Of a stretch of DNA of 33,206 nucleotides, positions 29,868-33,206 are shown in pieces. The DNA is from Perkinsus olseni. Taxonomy: Eukaryota; Perkinsozoa; Perkinsida. The stretch's first letter is position 1; the number at the start of each line of letters is the position of its first letter. The DNA is taken from the NCBI GenBank assembly GCA_013115125.1, contig JABANN010000390.1, positions 1 to 33,206 on the forward strand. The letters run 5' to 3'. The notes beneath the pieces are model-generated. The model was given only the letters and a program-made list of their open reading frames with translations, was not told the DNA's origin and made no database searches. A program made the position numbers and the translations under genes.

Positions 29868-32185
29868 CTAAACCAGGACCTGGGACGTGAGGAACGGGTG
29901 CTCCAACGCCTCCTCTGGAGTAATTCTCTTCCGGGGATTCAGCTCCGTCATTTTCTCCAGCAAATCGATCAGCTCCTCAGTTTTCTTATCCAAATGCTTC
30001 TTATTAACGTCATCATCAGCCAGCTTCCGCGTGCCTTGCAAAACCTTCGCCCGAATCGTATCACACGAGGAATTCGGCTTGAACGCAGTTATCGTCTTCG
30101 CCGACCCATTCTTCTGCTGCCAGACAAAATCACAGTCCTCGTTGAAGTGCCCTCTAGTCTTCACGAATTTGCTCGATCGTATCTGGCTATGCGAAAACTT
30201 CCCCTTAACATCCTGAATTTGCTTCAGCATGTCATTATTATTTCGACCTTGGAAAAGTATCTTTCCCGTCCACAGCTCAAATATTGTACAGCCAATAGCC
30301 CACATATCGATCGCATAAGTATAGCTCTGGAAACCCATCATAATCTCGGGCGCGCGGTAAAACCGTGAGACAAGATACTCCACAATATCTTCCCCTTCAT
30401 GAATCTCGCACGCACTGCCAAGATCGCATATCTTCAGAAGAGCGTGGTTCTTCGAGATCAGAACATTATCCGGTTTGATATCAGCATGAATAATCTTACA
30501 CTCTTTCATGTGCTTCAATCCCAACACAAGTTGCCTACTGTACGACCACACCGCTCGAGGCGCCAAACCGCGCACGCCCGGCCGAGCGTACTTTTTCATA
30601 GCATCTCGCAGATTGCTCCACATAGCTTCGAAAACCAGGCACATGTGGCCATGATAACCAAAGGTCCTGACCAGCCGAATGATGTGGCTGCGGTCCCTTC
30701 CCTTGGGGTCCTTCGCGCAGAGATTGTCCGCCTCATCGTTCAAACGACGGAGGAGTTTAACCTCCTTTTCTGCTGCTTTGGTCATAGTTTCGTTCTTACG
30801 GATTATCTTGATAGCGACATCTTCCATCCTGAGGACCATACACAAATATAGTCATTAGTAGTTGCTAATTACTAACTGATAATATATTGGTAATATTAAT
30901 GGGATAGTGGCTTATTATAAGTTCCTAATACCTTCTACATCAAAAATACTACCACTGCCCGATTCAGGCAACCCGATCAATCCAATACAGCCACCGGCAC
31001 TCAGTCCACCCAACAGTGAATCTTACGCAAAGCGCGCTCGAACCAAGCTCTGCCACTATGCACAGGTCGCAGCGAGTCTGCATTTCTTTACACTACTGCC
31101 GAAGAATCTCGGCAGGCCCAACTTAGATAAAGTTCCGACGTGATAACGAGACCAAAAATTGTCGACAAATCTCAACGAAAGATACTCATTTCACCAACGC
31201 GTCCCGCCCGACTTACGTCTTGCTATCTTTGCACTTCAAAACGTTCGCAAACACTCCTTTGCTTATATTACAACTCTCTGAATTCAAAACCACATACCGA
31301 CCATCTAGTGTCTCCAAGTGTGACGGCACGAAATACCTACCACAACATCACCAACTCCCTTCAACGCACCAACCACCTACCCTTCAGTATCGTCTCGTTC
31401 ACCCTCAACGTCTTCCTTCCCTCGAGACTGCTGCAGCTCCTTGGCCTTCTCGAGCATCACCTTCACATGCGCCTCGCTGGCCTCCCCTGCCGTGTCGCTG
31501 ACCATCTGATGGGCGGTCTCGGTTACCTAACAGAGTCGACCGATTCAACTCGGCCGTCTGGATGAAATCATTACTTTTCTATGCACAACTTCTTTAAGGA
31601 CGTTAACCTCGGCCAAGGCTTTCGCCTTATCCTGAGCCATCTTCGCCTTCAACGCAGCCAAACCGACTGGAAGAGACTTAGCCTCAGTTTTCTCCGTTGC
31701 TGTTGTGTTAGACGACCCTTCATGAGCAGACAATGACAAACTGATGCTTCCCTCGCTATCTGAAAGAACCGGTTCAACCTATGGAAACCACCTTCAACTA
31801 CCCCACCTGCTGGCTTCTCTCTTTCAGATTTCGGCAATTCCCTCTTCTTCTCGCGACTTCGTCTTTCATCAGCAACTTCTCTGTGACGTCTATAATCACC
31901 ATCGCGAGATACCGACCTCCGACGTCGTCTCCTCAGCTCAGGGCTTCGCTCACTTCTGCGTCTGTCGTCCTCATAACGCCTTTCTCTGTGATGCCGTTCA
32001 GGAGAATAACATCTTCGGCTCTTGCGGGAAGGCGAATACTGGTCCCGCGAGGGCCTGGGGCGCTTGATGTAACCGTCTCCAGCGGAGTCCAGGAAACGAT
32101 GAGGACGGTCGTAGTCGTGACGGCGGCTTCGACGGCTCGAATAGCTTCTGTCGTTGTAGCGGGGGGATGATGGTGAGGGCGACAT
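29868..32185 (-). CDS. PRP4: PRP4-type splicing kinase (PRPF4B homologue), 596 aa
   Basis: Exons are 32185-31807, 31759-31575, 31526-31381, 31336-31217 and 30828-29868; introns are 47, 48, 44 and 388 nt. Residues 1-125 form an Arg/Ser-rich domain (SSRRSRRHDYDR; RRRRRRSVSRD), as in other PRP4 kinases, followed by a charged linker. The kinase domain covers ~250-590: LDGRYVVLN, ATP-binding lysine in EDVAIKIIRKNE (~284), catalytic HADIKPDN (~391-398), metal-binding CDLGSAC in place of DFG, activation/P+1 segment YLVSRFYRAPEI, then DMWAIGCTIFELWTGKILF. The LKxxDFGSA-like and LVSRFYRAPEI signatures identify the PRP4 branch of the CMGC group. These kinases phosphorylate PRPF6/PRPF31 for tri-snRNP activation at B-complex formation. 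The glycine-loop reads NISKGVFANV, so the first glycine of GxGxxG is serine. Intron 4 has a TACTAAT branch site just before its acceptor. Confidence 0.95.
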
Positions 32186-33206
32186 TGCCACTTTCCTTAC
32201 AGAAAGTAAAGTCACAAACGGAATCAGCTAACGAGAAGCAAATCTCGAAGAGTCGATCACACGCAGCAACGGGCGAATCTTCACGGATCTTACCACTACG
32301 ACCAACGGTGGCAGCGGCCTTTGTATTGGTGATGAGTCACATCAAAGGAAGTCCAGGAGCAGCAGCCAACCTGGTTCAACGAGGGGACGAGTGAAAAGAA
32401 GAGATGAATGGAAGCCGCAAGATGGTTAGTGAGCCCACGTACTTTAATAACGAACAGCCTCAGGGCAATCACATCTAGAGTATCTGCAAAGTGAGCGACG
32501 GTCACTAAGCGTGCAAAACCGTTTCGCGACCAACACTCCAACTTGACCTATTTTGCATCTTGCCAGAGTCAACCCAAAGATTCCCTAGCGACCGTGCCCT
32601 CCCACTGACTTGAATGACATTAACGGGGCATCAATCTAATCCTGAAAACGTGAAGAGAATTCGAAGGAGCACGCAACCCGCTCGAGCCCTCCTTCCGAGT
32701 GAACTCCAAAAAAGTTGAGGAAACCCAAGAAGTTATAAGAGCGCAAGATGTCTCTTTGGACCGCGTGCCGCGTATGGCGCTCCCCGATTGCGTCGGCACG
32801 GTACTCTCTGTGTCGTTCCAGTTAGAGTAGATGTAACAACCGAGGGATAGTATGAGCTCCTTACAAGAGGCCGTAGTCGCAAAGGGACGTGGTTCTCGAT
32901 GTGAAAGGGTCCTCGGTCCAACTTGGAACGATCGGTGGCTGCCACAGGCGAAGCGTCGACTGTGGTTGGAACTGCGAATCAAGAGGAATCACCGAAATCC
33001 ACTTGAAGTCACGCAACCGAAGCTCGAGAGTTGCGAAAAGAACTATCAGCAGCACAGCCCTAAATGCACGGGCTGTGGGAGTACTTGAGTAGATACGACG
33101 GACGGGGATAGACTACAGAGGACCGAGTGGTCGACTATACACCCCTCCACAAATTCTTAGCATATCCGGTTTTTCGACTCGTGCACTGTCACCTGGACGA
33201 GTACGG
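32186..33206. other. Right end, no gene recognised
   Basis: Upstream of PRP4. Several short frames exist on both strands (minus 32620-32982 the longest) but none has protein-like composition or joinable splice sites. The PRP4 promoter should lie at the left end of this stretch. Confidence 0.5.

Noticed and set aside
1-33206. CRISPR arrays, prokaryotic operons, rRNA genes, retroelements or virus-like elements
   Set aside because: No spaced identical repeats, no rRNA core sequences, and no reverse transcriptase, integrase, capsid or long terminal repeats were seen on either strand.

Overview
The window is nuclear DNA of a protist, most likely an alveolate near the dinoflagellate/Perkinsus/apicomplexan line. 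Supporting this are a histone H2B with the alveolate-type C-terminal half, a mitochondrial protein built of W-containing helical repeats as in apicomplexan, Perkinsus and dinoflagellate HPR/RAP-type proteins, mixed base composition, and very many short GT-AG introns. The genus is inference. No bacterial, viral or retroelement gene was recognised.

Almost every gene is split, so I rebuilt gene models by joining open frames at GT...AG sites with matching codon phase. Most introns are 31-90 nt, some 150-800 nt, and a few may be only 24-26 nt. Plus strand: a small mitochondrial-type protein (4820-5226), a 552-residue helical-repeat mitochondrial protein (5554-7258), and two weaker candidates (24823-25106, 25944-26149). 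Minus strand, from left to right: an intronless propeller-like protein (2484-3467), a coiled-coil/proline-rich protein (7840-8921), histone H2B (9156-9765), a 22-exon C2/dysferlin-domain multi-pass membrane protein (9962-16298), a PH-domain protein (16481-17192), a secretory-pathway single-pass membrane protein (17414-18700), a multi-exon protein of unknown function (20881-23361), a disordered protein with an RVxF-like motif (23973-24541), a SAP-like fragment (25348-25663), a Brr6/Brl1 nuclear-envelope protein (27067-28897), a small acidic protein (29188-29388) and the splicing kinase PRP4 (29868-32185). Most minus genes lie head to tail with short spacers; 1-2483, 3468-4819, 18701-20880 and 32186-33206 are largely gene-poor.

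The most interesting material is in the introns. Three introns are largely tRNA-like, two of them with A-box, anticodon loop and T-loop at tRNA spacing. A short dispersed repeat occurs six times in 4 kb, four copies wholly inside introns of two neighbouring genes and in both orientations. A longer diverged repeat sits in two introns of the C2/DysF gene. Non-coding DNA is full of near-perfect short hairpins, and one 51-nt H2B intron is essentially two hairpins end to end. Together these suggest recent, repeated intron gain from small structured elements, including tRNA-derived ones.
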